A stretch of DNA of 32,809 bases from Acidobacteriota bacterium. GTDB lineage: Bacteria > Acidobacteriota > Terriglobia > Bryobacterales > Bryobacteraceae. Of this stretch, positions 1 through 8,070 are shown one piece after another. The stretch covers positions 1 through 32,809 of the forward strand of contig SYLY01000065.1 in the NCBI GenBank assembly GCA_005808475.1, read 5' to 3'. How positions within the stretch are numbered: position 1 is the stretch's first letter; every line of letters starts with the position of its first letter. Below the pieces are notes generated by a model. The model saw only the letters and a program-made list of their open reading frames with translations, was not told the DNA's origin and searched no databases. The position numbers and the translations under genes were made by a program.

Positions 1-306
1 CTCGACGAGGCGCAAAATTCCACGCCCGAGCAGATGAAGATGGTGCTCACGCGCCAGGGCTTCAACTCCAAGATGGTCGTCACCGGCGACGTCACGCAGA
101 CCGACCTGCCCGCCGGCCGGCGAAGCGGCCTGCTCGACGCGCTCGACGTTCTTCGCGGCATTGCCGAGATTCGCTTCGTGCACTTCGACGAGCGGGACGT
201 GGTCCGCCACAGTCTGGTGCAAAAGATCATCCGCGCGTACGACCGCGCCGGCGAACCCTCGCGGCAGATGGCCCTTCGTTGGCCCGAACAGCCGCCTTCC
301 CAGTGA
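1..306 (+). CDS. phoH: PhoH family ATPase, C-terminal fragment
   Basis: This is the last 101 codons of a PhoH-like (YbeZ) P-loop ATPase; the 5' part lies outside the window. The visible frame opens with LDEAQN, the family's Walker B segment. It continues into the conserved stretch [21 protein letters not shown] and then the typical tail with the F-x-E-x-D-V-V-R-H-x-L-V-Q-K-I-I pattern (around codons 58-72). PhoH proteins are cytoplasmic ATPases linked to RNA metabolism and usually sit directly before ybeY, as here. The stop lies 5 bp before the likely ybeY start. Identity is firm; the biochemical role of the family is not well settled. Confidence 0.93.
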   Translation, partial: LDEAQNSTPEQMKMVLTRQGFNSKMVVTGDVTQTDLPAGRRSGLLDALDVLRGIAEIRFVHFDERDVVRHSLVQKIIRAYDRAGEPSRQMALRWPEQPPSQ

Positions 307-311
307 TTCCG

Positions 312-761
312 ATGTCCGAGCCTGGCCCTAGTATCGTCCTCTTTCAGCGAGCGTCCGGCGTGACGGACCGCCGCGGCCTGCGCCAAGTCGCCGAACGCCT
401 GCGGACGGAGGTGGCCGGGGCGCGCGAGTTCACCTGCCTGATCTCGGACGACGCCGAGTTGCTGCGCTTGAATCGCGACTTCCTCGGGCGGGATTATCCG
501 GCCGACGTGCTGTCGTTCCCCTCTGGCGCCGCGCACGGCCCGCTCGGCGATATCGCCATCTCCGCCGGCCGCGCTCGCGAACAGGCTGCCGCGTTGGGAC
601 ACGGCATCGGCGACGAGATTCGCGTTCTGATGCTCCATGGGCTGCTGCATCTGCTCGGCATGGATCACGAGACCGATCGCGGAGCCATGCGCCGCGCGGA
701 AACCGCGTGGCGCGTCAAGCTCGATCTCCCGGCCGCTCTCGTCGAGAGGACCCGCCGGTGA
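312..761 (+). CDS. ybeY: Endoribonuclease YbeY (rRNA maturation factor)
   Basis: YbeY is a zinc-dependent endoribonuclease that takes part in 16S rRNA 3'-end maturation and ribosome quality control. The signature H-x3-H-x5-H is present as HGLLHLLGMDHETD, with H109, H113 and H119 as the expected zinc ligands. Upstream, the segment ADVLSFP and the strand GDIAIS are typical of the family. Length is 149 aa, normal for YbeY. I chose ATG 312. An in-frame ATG at 279 would overlap phoH by 28 bp and add a non-conserved arm. The stop TGA shares bases with the GTG start of the next gene (GTGA), which suggests translational coupling in a phoH-ybeY-CBS protein-era operon. Confidence 0.95.
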   Translation: MSEPGPSIVLFQRASGVTDRRGLRQVAERLRTEVAGAREFTCLISDDAELLRLNRDFLGRDYPADVLSFPSGAAHGPLGDIAISAGRAREQAAALGHGIGDEIRVLMLHGLLHLLGMDHETDRGAMRRAETAWRVKLDLPAALVERTRR

Positions 762-2083
762 CCACCGCATCCCTGGTGGCGGCGGTGGTGGTGGCGGCCC
801 TGTTGCCAGTGGTCAGCTTCGTGCAACTGCTCTACACGCAGGCGCTCCGGCTTCGCGCGCGCGAGCAGGACGCGCTCCTCCTGTTCAAGGAACAGCTCGA
901 GCCGCGCATCGGATTGAAGCTCGACGAAGGCGCGCTGGTCTTTTCGATCTTCAAGCACGGGTTGCTTTGCCTGCTGGCGATCCTGGTGTTCGCCTCGTTC
1001 GAGCATCCCAGCCCGACACTCCCGCTGCCGGAACTGTTGCCGCGGCTTTCCATCGCCGGCATCATGGCGGAGGCCATCCTACTGTCGTTCGTGCTGATGC
1101 TGCTGCTGGCTCACGTCTTCCCGCAAGTGCTCTACCGCCGGACCTCGGCGGCATGGCTGGTTCCGGCGGCCGGAATCCTGCGGCTGACCGCCTTGCTCAG
1201 CACGCCCCTGCTGATGCTACTGCGGCTGATGAAGACCCTGGCCGATCTGAGTTCGAACGAACCGAAGGAAGAAGAGCGGGACGAATCGGACCAGATCGAA
1301 GCTCTCATCACGGCCGGCAAGGAAGAAGGCCTGATCGAGGAAGACGACCGAAAGCTGATTCAGTCCGTGGTGGAGTTCGGCGACAAGACCGTGCGCGAGG
1401 TGATGACGCCGCGCATCGATCTGGTGGGTGTCGCCGAGGAGGCTTCCCTCGAGGAACTGCGCGCCATCGCTCTGCGCGAACGCTACTCGCGCATCCCCAC
1501 CTACTCGGGCGGCATCGACAACGTCACCGGGTTCGTGCACGTGCGCGATATGTACGAACTCGATCCGGCGGAACGGGCGCGCAAGAAGGTTCGCGATATC
1601 CGCCGCAAGATCGAACTGGTGCCCGAAACCAAGCCCGTGGACGACCTGCTGCGCCTCATGCAGGAGAAGGGCGAGCACATCGTCGCCGTGATCGACGAGT
1701 ACGGCAATACTGCCGGAATCGCCACCATGGAGGATCTCGTCGAGGAGATCGTGGGCGAGATTCGCGACGAGCACGAGCCCGAGCGCGACGTCCGGGAAGA
1801 GCCCGGCGGATCGGTTGTGGTTTCCGGCAATTTCGATCTCGACCGGCTGGCGGAGCTGTTCGGCCTTCGCCCGTCCGACGAGACCGAGTCGACGACCATC
1901 GGTGGGCTGGCGCAGGAGTGGCTGGGCCACGTGCCGGCCGCGGGCGAATGCGTGGAGCGGGACGGGCTGCGCATCGAGGTGCTGAATGCCAGCGATCGGC
2001 GGGTCTCGGAAGTACGATTATCGCGGGTGGAAAAGGCGGCCTCTAACGGTGAGCGGAACGGCAAGGAACAAGAAAAAACATAA
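758..2083 (+). CDS. HlyC/CorC-family membrane protein with CBS pair
   Basis: This is a membrane protein of the CNNM/HlyC-CorC type (441 aa), a family associated with Mg2+/Co2+ transport. Hydrophobic helices lie at about 3-30, 60-82, 96-125 and 131-158. A first CBS motif follows at about 213-270 (VREVMTPRIDL to GFVHVRDMYEL) and a second at about 285-340 (HIVAVIDEYGNTAGIATMEDL). A CorC_HlyC transporter-associated domain lies at about 350-425. GTG 758 is preferred because it overlaps the ybeY stop by 4 bp and starts the first hydrophobic helix directly; an upstream GTG at 707 would lie inside ybeY. In E. coli the cytoplasmic relative YbeX occupies this same position after ybeY. Substrate is not deducible. 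Confidence 0.9.
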   Translation: MTTASLVAAVVVAALLPVVSFVQLLYTQALRLRAREQDALLLFKEQLEPRIGLKLDEGALVFSIFKHGLLCLLAILVFASFEHPSPTLPLPELLPRLSIAGIMAEAILLSFVLMLLLAHVFPQVLYRRTSAAWLVPAAGILRLTALLSTPLLMLLRLMKTLADLSSNEPKEEERDESDQIEALITAGKEEGLIEEDDRKLIQSVVEFGDKTVREVMTPRIDLVGVAEEASLEELRAIALRERYSRIPTYSGGIDNVTGFVHVRDMYELDPAERARKKVRDIRRKIELVPETKPVDDLLRLMQEKGEHIVAVIDEYGNTAGIATMEDLVEEIVGEIRDEHEPERDVREEPGGSVVVSGNFDLDRLAELFGLRPSDETESTTIGGLAQEWLGHVPAAGECVERDGLRIEVLNASDRRVSEVRLSRVEKAASNGERNGKEQEKT

Positions 2084-2978
2084 ATCGGGATTCGTGTCGA
2101 TACTCGGCCGGCCCAACGCCGGCAAGTCGACGCTGTTGAATGCGCTGGTGGGCGGCAAGATCGCGATCGTATCCGACAAGCCGCAGACCACCCGGGCGGG
2201 TTTGCAGGCCGTGCTGACGCTGCCGGACGCGCAGGTGGTGTTCGTGGATACGCCCGGCGTGCACGAATCCGCGCTGCTGTTGCATCGCAAGATGATGGAC
2301 GCGGTTCGGGAAGCTCTGCGAGGGCGGGACCTCATCCTGTGGGTGGCCGGCGTGGACGAGGCGGACGAGACCGATCTGGCGGCGGCGGCGATCGTGAAGG
2401 ACCAGCGCGCGCAGGTCTATCTGGTGCTCAACAAGATCGACACGCGGCGGAACAAGGCGGCCCTGCTGCCCATCATCGAGCGCTATCACGAGTCGGGTGC
2501 GTTCGCGGAGGTGTTTCCGGTCTCCGCGCTCACCGGCGAAGGCGTCGCGGGTCTGACCGCCGCCATCGCCGCGGCGCTGCCGGTGGGCCCGCGCTACTTC
2601 CCCGAGGATCACCTCACCGATCAGCCGGAGAAGTTCCTGGCCTCCGAGTTCGTGCGCGAGGCGGTCCTCGAGCTGACGCGGCAGGAAGTGCCACACGCGG
2701 TGGCCGTGCTCGTCGACCAGTGGGAGGAGTCGCGCAAGCTCACCCGGATCGCCGCCACCGTTTACGTGGAGCGGGATGGACAGAAGAGGATCGTGGTAGG
2801 CGCGGGAGGCTCCATGTTGCGCGAGATCGGCATGCGGGCCCGGATCCGGATCGAGGAACTGCTGGGCCGCAAGGTGTACCTGGAGTTGTTCGTCAAGGTG
2901 CGGCGGAATTGGCGCGAAAGCCCCGAATTCCTGAATGAGCTAGACTGGCGGTATATGACGGGAGGCAACCCGGAATGA
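2049..2978 (+). CDS. era: GTPase Era
   Basis: Era is an essential GTPase that binds the 3' end of 16S rRNA during 30S assembly. All G motifs are visible: G1 GRPNAGKST (20-28), G2 threonines near 47-48 (QTTRAG), G3 DTPG (67-70), G4 NKID (128-131) and G5 SAL (159-161). A C-terminal KH domain (about 230-300) carries the loop G-A-G-G-S-M-L-R-E-I-G. With the GTG start at 2049 the protein has 309 aa, close to the 301 aa of the E. coli protein, and overlaps the preceding gene by 35 bp. No start codon lies between this GTG and the conserved KSGFVSILGRPN strand, so a shorter form is unlikely. An ATG at 1986 would add an unneeded arm. Confidence 0.96.
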   Translation: MSGTARNKKKHKSGFVSILGRPNAGKSTLLNALVGGKIAIVSDKPQTTRAGLQAVLTLPDAQVVFVDTPGVHESALLLHRKMMDAVREALRGRDLILWVAGVDEADETDLAAAAIVKDQRAQVYLVLNKIDTRRNKAALLPIIERYHESGAFAEVFPVSALTGEGVAGLTAAIAAALPVGPRYFPEDHLTDQPEKFLASEFVREAVLELTRQEVPHAVAVLVDQWEESRKLTRIAATVYVERDGQKRIVVGAGGSMLREIGMRARIRIEELLGRKVYLELFVKVRRNWRESPEFLNELDWRYMTGGNPE

Positions 2979-3262
2979 GGCGCGTGGCAATTGTACTGAC
3001 GTTGATGGCCCTGCTGGCCGCGAGCGTGTTCGGCCAGAGCAAGGAAGACGACAAGGTCTACGATCAGGTGCGTCTGAAGCTGGCCGGCGACGTGGGCGTC
3101 AATGGTGGCGCTATCGAGGTCGAGGTCAAGGACGGCGCCGTCACTTTGAAGGGTAAGGTGCGGACCGAGAAGGCGCGCCTGAAGGCGGAGAAGCTCGCCG
3201 GCAAGGTGAAAGGCGTGCGGTCCGTCATCAACCAGCTCAAGGTCGATACCACCGCTCACTGA
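2975..3262 (+). CDS. Small secreted BON-domain protein
   Basis: This 95 aa protein has an N-terminal signal peptide (MRRVAIVLTLMALLAASVFG, cleavage likely just after AxG or before QSK). A single BON domain fills the rest: D-x-x-V-Y-D-Q-V-R-L-K-L, then I-E-V-E-V-K-D-G-A-V-T-L-K-G-K-V, then the G-V-R-S-V-I-N-Q-L closing strand. BON domains are found in periplasmic or outer-membrane proteins (OsmY type) and are thought to bind membranes or phospholipids. The ATG overlaps the era stop by 4 bp (ATGA), so it is co-translated with the housekeeping operon. It is the last gene before a convergent minus-strand gene. Confidence 0.85.
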   Translation: MRRVAIVLTLMALLAASVFGQSKEDDKVYDQVRLKLAGDVGVNGGAIEVEVKDGAVTLKGKVRTEKARLKAEKLAGKVKGVRSVINQLKVDTTAH

Positions 3263-3337
3263 CGTGCGGTCCTGGCTGCCGTTCCTGTAGCTATCCACGC
3301 GGAGCCCACACCGGCCCGGTCACCGTGGATCGGCGGG

Positions 3338-5002
3338 TCACTTCACCGCGATCGTCACGCCCGGCGGACTCGAAGCTCCGTTGACCTCCACCACCACCGG
3401 GACAGCTTTTCCCGGAGCCACCAGATCGGGGACGCGCGCGTTGATCTGCGTGATGCCCGAGACCAGTCCGACGACGCCGCCCGCGTAGAGCACCGGAGCC
3501 TCCAAGCCGCCGATACGCACCGTGAGGGCTGGCGTTGCCGCGGCGGCCGGCTGCGTCACGATCTGGCCGTCGGATGCGGCGGGGTTCGCGATGCCGTCGC
3601 CCGTTACATAGAACAGGACCAGCCCACCTTTCGAAACAGTGGCAGTCTCGGTGACCGGATAGTAGGAAGCGCTCGCTTCGTCGTAGCCGAACGCGGCGGC
3701 CGCGCCCGATCCCGACGAGTTCGCCGTGAAGATCCCCGGAGCGGCGTGAACCACCGGAAGCGTCACCGGCGCCGAGCGGACTCCGTTGAACTCGGCGCGC
3801 ATCTCCACCGAATCGGGCTTCCCCAGGCCGTAAGGAACCACCGCGCCCACCTGGGTCGCCGAGGCGAACAGGATCGGCGCCGGCAGATTGCCGAACAGCA
3901 CACGTGTGTTGGCTAGCGCCAACGGCACGCCGCCGCCGGCGGCGGTGAACACGGCGGAGCGTTCAGGTCCGAGGCCCGATCCGAACAAGGTGACCAACAG
4001 CCCGGGCGCGACCGCGTCGGTGGCCAGGGTCGCCGAGTGGACCATCGCCGCGACGATCGGCCCCGGAGGAACCACGGTGACGACTTGCGGCAGCGAATCG
4101 CCGCCTCCCGTGCCGGGATTAGTCACCACCACCGGCAACGCAGCCGGAGCCGCGAGCAGATTCGCGGGGAGCGTCGCCGAGATCACGTTTGGGCCGACAT
4201 ACGTCGAGGTGAGCGTCACCGCGCCGCTTTTGATGACGCTGCCGGGGAAGAAGTTGTCCCCCTGGACCGTGACAACCGTGGCCGCCGATCCCTGCGGCAC
4301 TTGATTCGGCCACACCGACGTGATGGACGGCGCGCCGGCGGTCACGTTCAGCGATACATTCACCGTCACCGTCTTGTTCGAAGCCTGCGCGGCGGAGATC
4401 GTGACCGTCCCCTTGTACGAGCCCGGAGCCAAGCCCACCGGATTCGTCACCACGGTCACCGTTGCCGGAAAGGCCGGAAACACGACGCCGCTCTTGGGAG
4501 CGACCGACAGCCAAGTCCCACCGGCCGTGGCCGCGGTGTACGACAGTACGGCGCCGCTGGTGGCCAGGCCGATCGAGGAAGGCTCGGGCGCGGGCGCGCC
4601 GCGCACGTAGTTCACGGTTATGGCCGATGCGCTGGCGGCGATGCTGGACGGCGCGGCCCGAACCACCAGGCTCACCGGAACCACCGCGGTCTGCGGCGCC
4701 TGCTCCGCCGTCACCACCGTAATCGTGCCCGAGTACGTGCCCACCGGCAAAGTAGTGGGATTCACCGTGACCCTTGCCGTCACCGGCGCCACGCCCGAGT
4801 TCGGTGAGACGGTCAGCCATGGCCCCGCGTTGAGAGCTACCGCGAATCCGGCCGAGCCGGCGATCGTCAGCGTCTGCGTGGCGGGCAGCTTGGCCTCTCC
4901 CGCTTGATGAGTGAAACTGAGCGTGGCCGGCGTCACCTTGAACACCACACTCTGGCCCAGCGCGGACAACGCCGCCGAGGCCATGATCAGGACATAAAGC
5001 AT
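3338..5002 (-). CDS. Secreted BACON/TIG protein with TIGR03437 C-terminal domain
   Basis: This 554 aa exported protein starts with a short signal peptide (MLYVLIMASAALSALGQS). Two BACON-like beta-sandwich modules follow (about 20-115 and 118-222), each with the W-L-(T/S)-V-(S/A)-P-x-S-G-V signature and a G-(T/S)-Y-x-G-T-(I/V)-T strand. An IPT/TIG-like domain lies at about 225-315 (P-x-I-T-S-V-W-P-N-Q-V-P-Q-G-S). The remainder matches the Solibacter-type C-terminal domain TIGR03437, with V-A-P-G-L-L-V-T-L-F-G-S-G-L-G and A-A-P-G-I-F-T. BACON and TIG modules generally bind carbohydrate or protein at the cell surface, so an adhesin or glycan-binding role is an inference. An internal ATG at 4984 would shorten the signal peptide only. 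The gene is convergent with the era operon and divergent from the ceramidase-like gene. Confidence 0.85.
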   Translation of the reverse strand: MLYVLIMASAALSALGQSVVFKVTPATLSFTHQAGEAKLPATQTLTIAGSAGFAVALNAGPWLTVSPNSGVAPVTARVTVNPTTLPVGTYSGTITVVTAEQAPQTAVVPVSLVVRAAPSSIAASASAITVNYVRGAPAPEPSSIGLATSGAVLSYTAATAGGTWLSVAPKSGVVFPAFPATVTVVTNPVGLAPGSYKGTVTISAAQASNKTVTVNVSLNVTAGAPSITSVWPNQVPQGSAATVVTVQGDNFFPGSVIKSGAVTLTSTYVGPNVISATLPANLLAAPAALPVVVTNPGTGGGDSLPQVVTVVPPGPIVAAMVHSATLATDAVAPGLLVTLFGSGLGPERSAVFTAAGGGVPLALANTRVLFGNLPAPILFASATQVGAVVPYGLGKPDSVEMRAEFNGVRSAPVTLPVVHAAPGIFTANSSGSGAAAAFGYDEASASYYPVTETATVSKGGLVLFYVTGDGIANPAASDGQIVTQPAAAATPALTVRIGGLEAPVLYAGGVVGLVSGITQINARVPDLVAPGKAVPVVVEVNGASSPPGVTIAVK

Positions 5003-5118
5003 CCTGACGTATTCATCGGACGGCGCGCGCGGCGGGAGTATCGGTCAGAGCGCGTAGTGCTCCGGTGGTAGATGCCGCGCTCCAGAAGATGGCAGCCTCC
5101 GCCGCGCCCCGGTGTAAC

Positions 5119-6621
5119 ATGGTTCGAATGAAGCGCTCCGCCTATCTCCTGCTCGCCGCGTGTCTCGCCTTCGCCGACAAGGTGGAGCAGACCGCGAAGA
5201 ACTCGCCGCCGTCGGGACTGCTCGCCGGCGCGGCGCGCGCCGACATTTCGCCGCCAGTTGGAATTCCGCAGATGAACTGGGGTGCGCAGACTCACGTCAC
5301 GGCCGAGGCCATCGATCCGGCGGGGATGTGGGCCACCGCGCTGGTGCTTTCCGACGGCCGTCGGAAGTTCGCCATGGTGGACCTGGACGCGTTGTTCTCG
5401 TCGCATCTGACGGACGTTCCCGCGCGCGTGGAAAAGCTGACCGGAATCCCCGCCGCGCATGTCCGTCTCGGCGCCACGCACACGCACGCCGGACCGTTCC
5501 TCAACGCGGAGAAGGGGCCGGTCGGCATCGACCTGGATCAGTATCGCGCCGGATTCAAGAACTACTGGGATCTGGTGTCCGACAAAGTGGTGGGCGCGAT
5601 CGTGGAGGCGAACTCGAAGCTGAAGCCCGCGCACGCGGCCGGCAGGAAGGGAATCGGCACGATCAACGTGAACCGCCGCGTTCGGGCCGCCAACGGCGCG
5701 TCTCCCAGCGTGGGGCGCAACAGCGAGGGCAATGTCGATCGCGACCTCAACGTGGTCCGCATCGACGACGCCGAAGGCAAACCGGTGGCGATCCTGGTCA
5801 ATTTCCAATGCCACGGCACGGTGATGGCATGGGAGAACAAGGCGATCTCACCGGACTGGCCGGGGATGATGCGCAAGGTGGTGGAACAGACCTTTCCCGG
5901 CTCTCTCTGCCTGTTCTTCCAAGGCGCGGCCGGGAATCAGGGACCGATGGAAGGCTTCACCGGCGACCTCGCCGTGGCGCACCGGTTGGGGCGCATCCTG
6001 GGGCATCAGGCGGCCGCGTTGGCGCTGCAAACGGAGACCACTCGCCGCGAGCCGTCGTTCGAGGGGTTCTCCGAATCCACCGCCTTCATCGCCAAACAGC
6101 CGTGGAGAGTCAAAGGCCCGAGGGACGCGACGCTGAAGTTCGCCACCAAGGTGCTGGAGTTGCCAGCCCGCTCCTACACGCCCTCCGACATCGACCGCAT
6201 GTCGACGGCGGTTCGCGACGCGGAGGTGAAGGCCGAAGCGGCTCGCAAGAGCGGCGATCCATGGGAAAAGCACGTGGCCGAGGCGCGCCTGCGGCGGTTC
6301 CAGGATCTGTTGGCGAAATGGAAGAAGCCGGCCTCCGGCGAGCCGGTGCGGGTTCAGGTGCAGATGCTGCGGATCGGCGACATCGCGTTGGTGGCGATGC
6401 CGGGCGAACCGTTCGCCGAGATCGGGCAGGCGATCAAGAAGGCGTCGCCCTTCGGTGTGACCTTGTTCTGCGGGTACTCGAATGGCGAAGGCGGCGACTA
6501 CATGCCGGTGGAAAGCGAGTACGGGCACGCGGGCTATGAAGTGGACCGGACGCCCTACGGCGTGGGGGCGGCGGAGAAGCTGGTGCGGGAGACGATCGCG
6601 ATGTTCCCGGAGATCCGGTAG
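5119..6621 (+). CDS. Neutral/alkaline non-lysosomal ceramidase-family hydrolase
   Basis: The protein (500 aa) matches the N-terminal catalytic domain of neutral ceramidases (PF04734), zinc amidases that cleave the N-acyl bond of ceramides. It begins after a signal peptide (MKRSAYLLLAACLAFA) with AGAARADISPPVG, the family's opening strand. Likely zinc ligands are H121 and H123 in GATHTHAGP and H232 in NFQCHGTV. The segment F-F-Q-G-A-A-G-N-Q-G-P also fits the family. It lacks the C-terminal Ig-like domain of long ceramidases, as do many bacterial homologues annotated only as hypothetical. The true substrate may therefore be another amide. ATG 5119 or ATG 5128 are both plausible starts; frame upstream of 5119 has no signal-like sequence. 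It stands alone, divergent from the TIGR03437 gene. Confidence 0.82.
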   Translation: MVRMKRSAYLLLAACLAFADKVEQTAKNSPPSGLLAGAARADISPPVGIPQMNWGAQTHVTAEAIDPAGMWATALVLSDGRRKFAMVDLDALFSSHLTDVPARVEKLTGIPAAHVRLGATHTHAGPFLNAEKGPVGIDLDQYRAGFKNYWDLVSDKVVGAIVEANSKLKPAHAAGRKGIGTINVNRRVRAANGASPSVGRNSEGNVDRDLNVVRIDDAEGKPVAILVNFQCHGTVMAWENKAISPDWPGMMRKVVEQTFPGSLCLFFQGAAGNQGPMEGFTGDLAVAHRLGRILGHQAAALALQTETTRREPSFEGFSESTAFIAKQPWRVKGPRDATLKFATKVLELPARSYTPSDIDRMSTAVRDAEVKAEAARKSGDPWEKHVAEARLRRFQDLLAKWKKPASGEPVRVQVQMLRIGDIALVAMPGEPFAEIGQAIKKASPFGVTLFCGYSNGEGGDYMPVESEYGHAGYEVDRTPYGVGAAEKLVRETIAMFPEIR

Positions 6622-6642
6622 GGCGGCCGGGTCGAGCGCCGG

Positions 6643-6927
6643 TCAGCCGCGGTCTTCGCCGAGGAGGGCTCGACGGACTCGGGCGGAGTCCTTTTCAGTG
6701 AGCAGCAAGTTCAACAGAGCGTTGACGGCGTTCTCGCCGGTTGGCAACGCCGAGTCGGGGATGTCCACCAGGTCCGGGAACAACTTGTCCATCAACAGGC
6801 GCAATGTGCGCCTCCTGCCCTCCGCCTCGCCCTCCCGGCGGCCGAGTTCCTCGCCCTCCCGCCGTGCGATTTCCTCAATGCGCTTGCCAATCCGCGTTTC
6901 GCGGATGACTTCCATGGATGGCAGCAT
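6643..6927 (-). pseudogene. Truncated duplicate of the adjacent Rpn-like gene (C-terminal 94 codons)
   Basis: This 94-codon frame is nearly identical to the last 92 or so codons of the gene at 6954-7865: both run from MLPSMEVIRET through LMDKLFPDLVDIPDSALPTGENAVNA to a shared R-V-R-R-A-(L/I)-L-G-E-D end. It lacks the whole N-terminal region that contains the nuclease-like motifs. One difference is an extra four-residue unit in the charged R-R-E-G-E stretch. The frame is intact and has an ATG, so a short protein could be made, but no convincing Shine-Dalgarno sequence is seen. The simplest reading is a remnant of a tandem duplication; an independent regulator made of the C-terminal tail alone is possible but unproven. 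Confidence 0.7.
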
Positions 6928-7235
6928 CTTCGCTCCCGTCGTTCGAGCCGGTATCAGTCGGCGGTGTCTTCGCCGAGGATGGCTCGACGGACTCGGGCGG
7001 AGTCCTTTTCAGTGAGCAGCACATTCAACATAGCGTTGACGGCGTTCTCGCCGGTTGGCAACGCGGAGTCGGGGATGTCCACCAAGTCCGGGAACAACTT
7101 GTCCATCAACTGGCGCAATGTGCGCCTCCGGCCCTCCGCCTCGCCCTCCCGCCGCCCTTCGTACCGTGCGATTTCCTGAATGCGCTTGCCAATCTGCGTT
7201 TCGCGGATGACTTCCATGGATGGCAGCATTTTGCG
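6643..7235. repeat. Imperfect tandem direct repeat of about 285 bp
   Basis: The segment 6643 to about 6929 is repeated at 6954 to about 7235 in the same orientation with only scattered substitutions and a 12-bp length difference in the purine-rich R-R-E-G-E coding stretch. About 25 bp of unrelated sequence separates the copies. Similarity ends on the right just upstream of the ATGCTGCCATCC segment (read on the minus strand), so only the 3' third of the Rpn-like gene was copied. Confidence 0.85.
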
Positions 7236-7865
7236 CTTGACCCTCCCTATGAGATCGTCGATCTCGTCCTCATTGTACTTCAGCGATCCGAACGTGGCCA
7301 TCTCCTGAAACAGCCGGCGCCGCTCGGACTCGGGCTCCACCATCTCGATCCGCAGCGACGCCTCGCGGATCTGCTCCGGCGTCGAGTCCATCGCGATCAC
7401 CATCGGCAGCATCTGCGTGCGGTTCCGGGCGAGAATCCGCCCGGGATTCATCAACCACAGCCGCGCCACCGAGAACTCGCACACGATGCGGACCGATCCG
7501 TAGTCGAGCACCCGCACCGGGTCGAAGGACTTCGCCGGACGCGACGGATCATGGAGCACCAGCGTCGTTCGTATGTGCATCCGCCGCTCCAACGCGACGA
7601 TCACGGCGCGGCGGAGGGCGTCGCCAGCTTCCTCCGACGCGAAGTGGCTCTCCGCCTCGAAATGACTCAGGAACGTATCTCCACCCGCCACCGCCACCTC
7701 GAACAGTTGATCCGCCTCGATCCGGACCGAGACCGACGTGCGAAGCGGAGTCACCACGATGTCAGCTTCCCAACCCAGCCCGCCGAGCTCCCGGATCGTG
7801 CCCTCCGGGTCGCGGTCGGTCACCGACTTGAATCCCTGGTCCTTCTCTTGCGCGTTGTCCGCCAT
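6954..7865 (-). CDS. Rpn/PD-(D/E)XK-like putative nuclease-family protein
   Basis: The 303 aa product resembles Rpn-family (recombination-promoting nuclease/putative transposase) and related DUF4351-type cytoplasmic proteins. The likely PD-(D/E)XK core is D52 in EADQLFEV followed by E70-A-E72 in FLSHFEAES, where many relatives have E-x-Q. The C-terminal third is rich in charged residues (R-R-E-G-E-A-E-G-R-R-R) and ends with the conserved L-F-P-D-L block. ATG 7865 is chosen because GGAGG lies about 5 nt upstream; a start at 7901 is also open. The 3' third is duplicated next door. The family assignment rests on overall pattern, not on an exact match, and catalytic competence is uncertain because of the E-x-E variant. 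Confidence 0.65.
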   Translation of the reverse strand: MADNAQEKDQGFKSVTDRDPEGTIRELGGLGWEADIVVTPLRTSVSVRIEADQLFEVAVAGGDTFLSHFEAESHFASEEAGDALRRAVIVALERRMHIRTTLVLHDPSRPAKSFDPVRVLDYGSVRIVCEFSVARLWLMNPGRILARNRTQMLPMVIAMDSTPEQIREASLRIEMVEPESERRRLFQEMATFGSLKYNEDEIDDLIGRVKRKMLPSMEVIRETQIGKRIQEIARYEGRREGEAEGRRRTLRQLMDKLFPDLVDIPDSALPTGENAVNAMLNVLLTEKDSARVRRAILGEDTAD

Positions 7866-7942
7866 CCATGCCTCCACCGAATCGTGGGGTGGACACGCCA
7901 CGCTTTGCCGGTGGACAACGCCGAATCCAGCCTGCCGGAAAT

Positions 7943-8019
7943 TGGTAGGCGCGACAGGGCTCGAACCTGTAACCCTCAGCTTCGAAGGCTGATGCTCAAT
8001 CCAGTTTAGCTACGCACCC
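7943..8019 (-). tRNA. tRNA-Arg, anticodon UCG
   Basis: Read on the minus strand, the cloverleaf is complete. The acceptor arm is GGGTGCG/CGCGCCT with two G-U pairs and discriminator A. The D arm is GCT...AGC. The anticodon stem is TCAGC/GCTGA around loop CTTCGAA, giving anticodon TCG (reads CGA and, by wobble, other CGN codons). The T arm is ACAGG-TTCGAGC-CCTGT, and CCA is encoded. Length is 77 nt. The gene is divergent from argC and upstream of the Rpn-like gene on the same strand. Confidence 0.93.
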
Positions 8020-8027
8020 GTCGCTCC

Positions 8028-8033
8028 ATTATC
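8028..8033 (-). promoter_or_regulatory. Candidate -10 box of the tRNA-Arg promoter
   Basis: On the minus strand GATAAT lies 8 nt upstream of the mature tRNA 5' end. A weak -35-like TTGCGG is found 19 nt further upstream. The -10 match and its position are good; the -35 is poor, so start-site mapping would be needed to be sure. Confidence 0.45.
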
Positions 8034-8070
8034 GCCTGAACCGCCTCCCGAACCGCAAGCTCTTCCTCGC

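Noticed and set aside
637..2046. 469-codon plus-strand frame overlapping ybeY and the CBS protein
   Set aside because: Composition is low-complexity Arg/Gly/Ala and both overlapped genes have clear family motifs.
3293..3330. ATCCACG/CGTGGAT inverted repeat between the BON and TIGR03437 genes as a bidirectional terminator
   Set aside because: The loop is long and GC-rich and no T-run follows on either strand, so evidence is too weak.
6622..8019. tRNA-Arg as an attachment site for a mobile segment carrying the Rpn-like genes
   Set aside because: I looked for a repeat of the tRNA 3' end near 6622-6642 and found none; there is no integrase.
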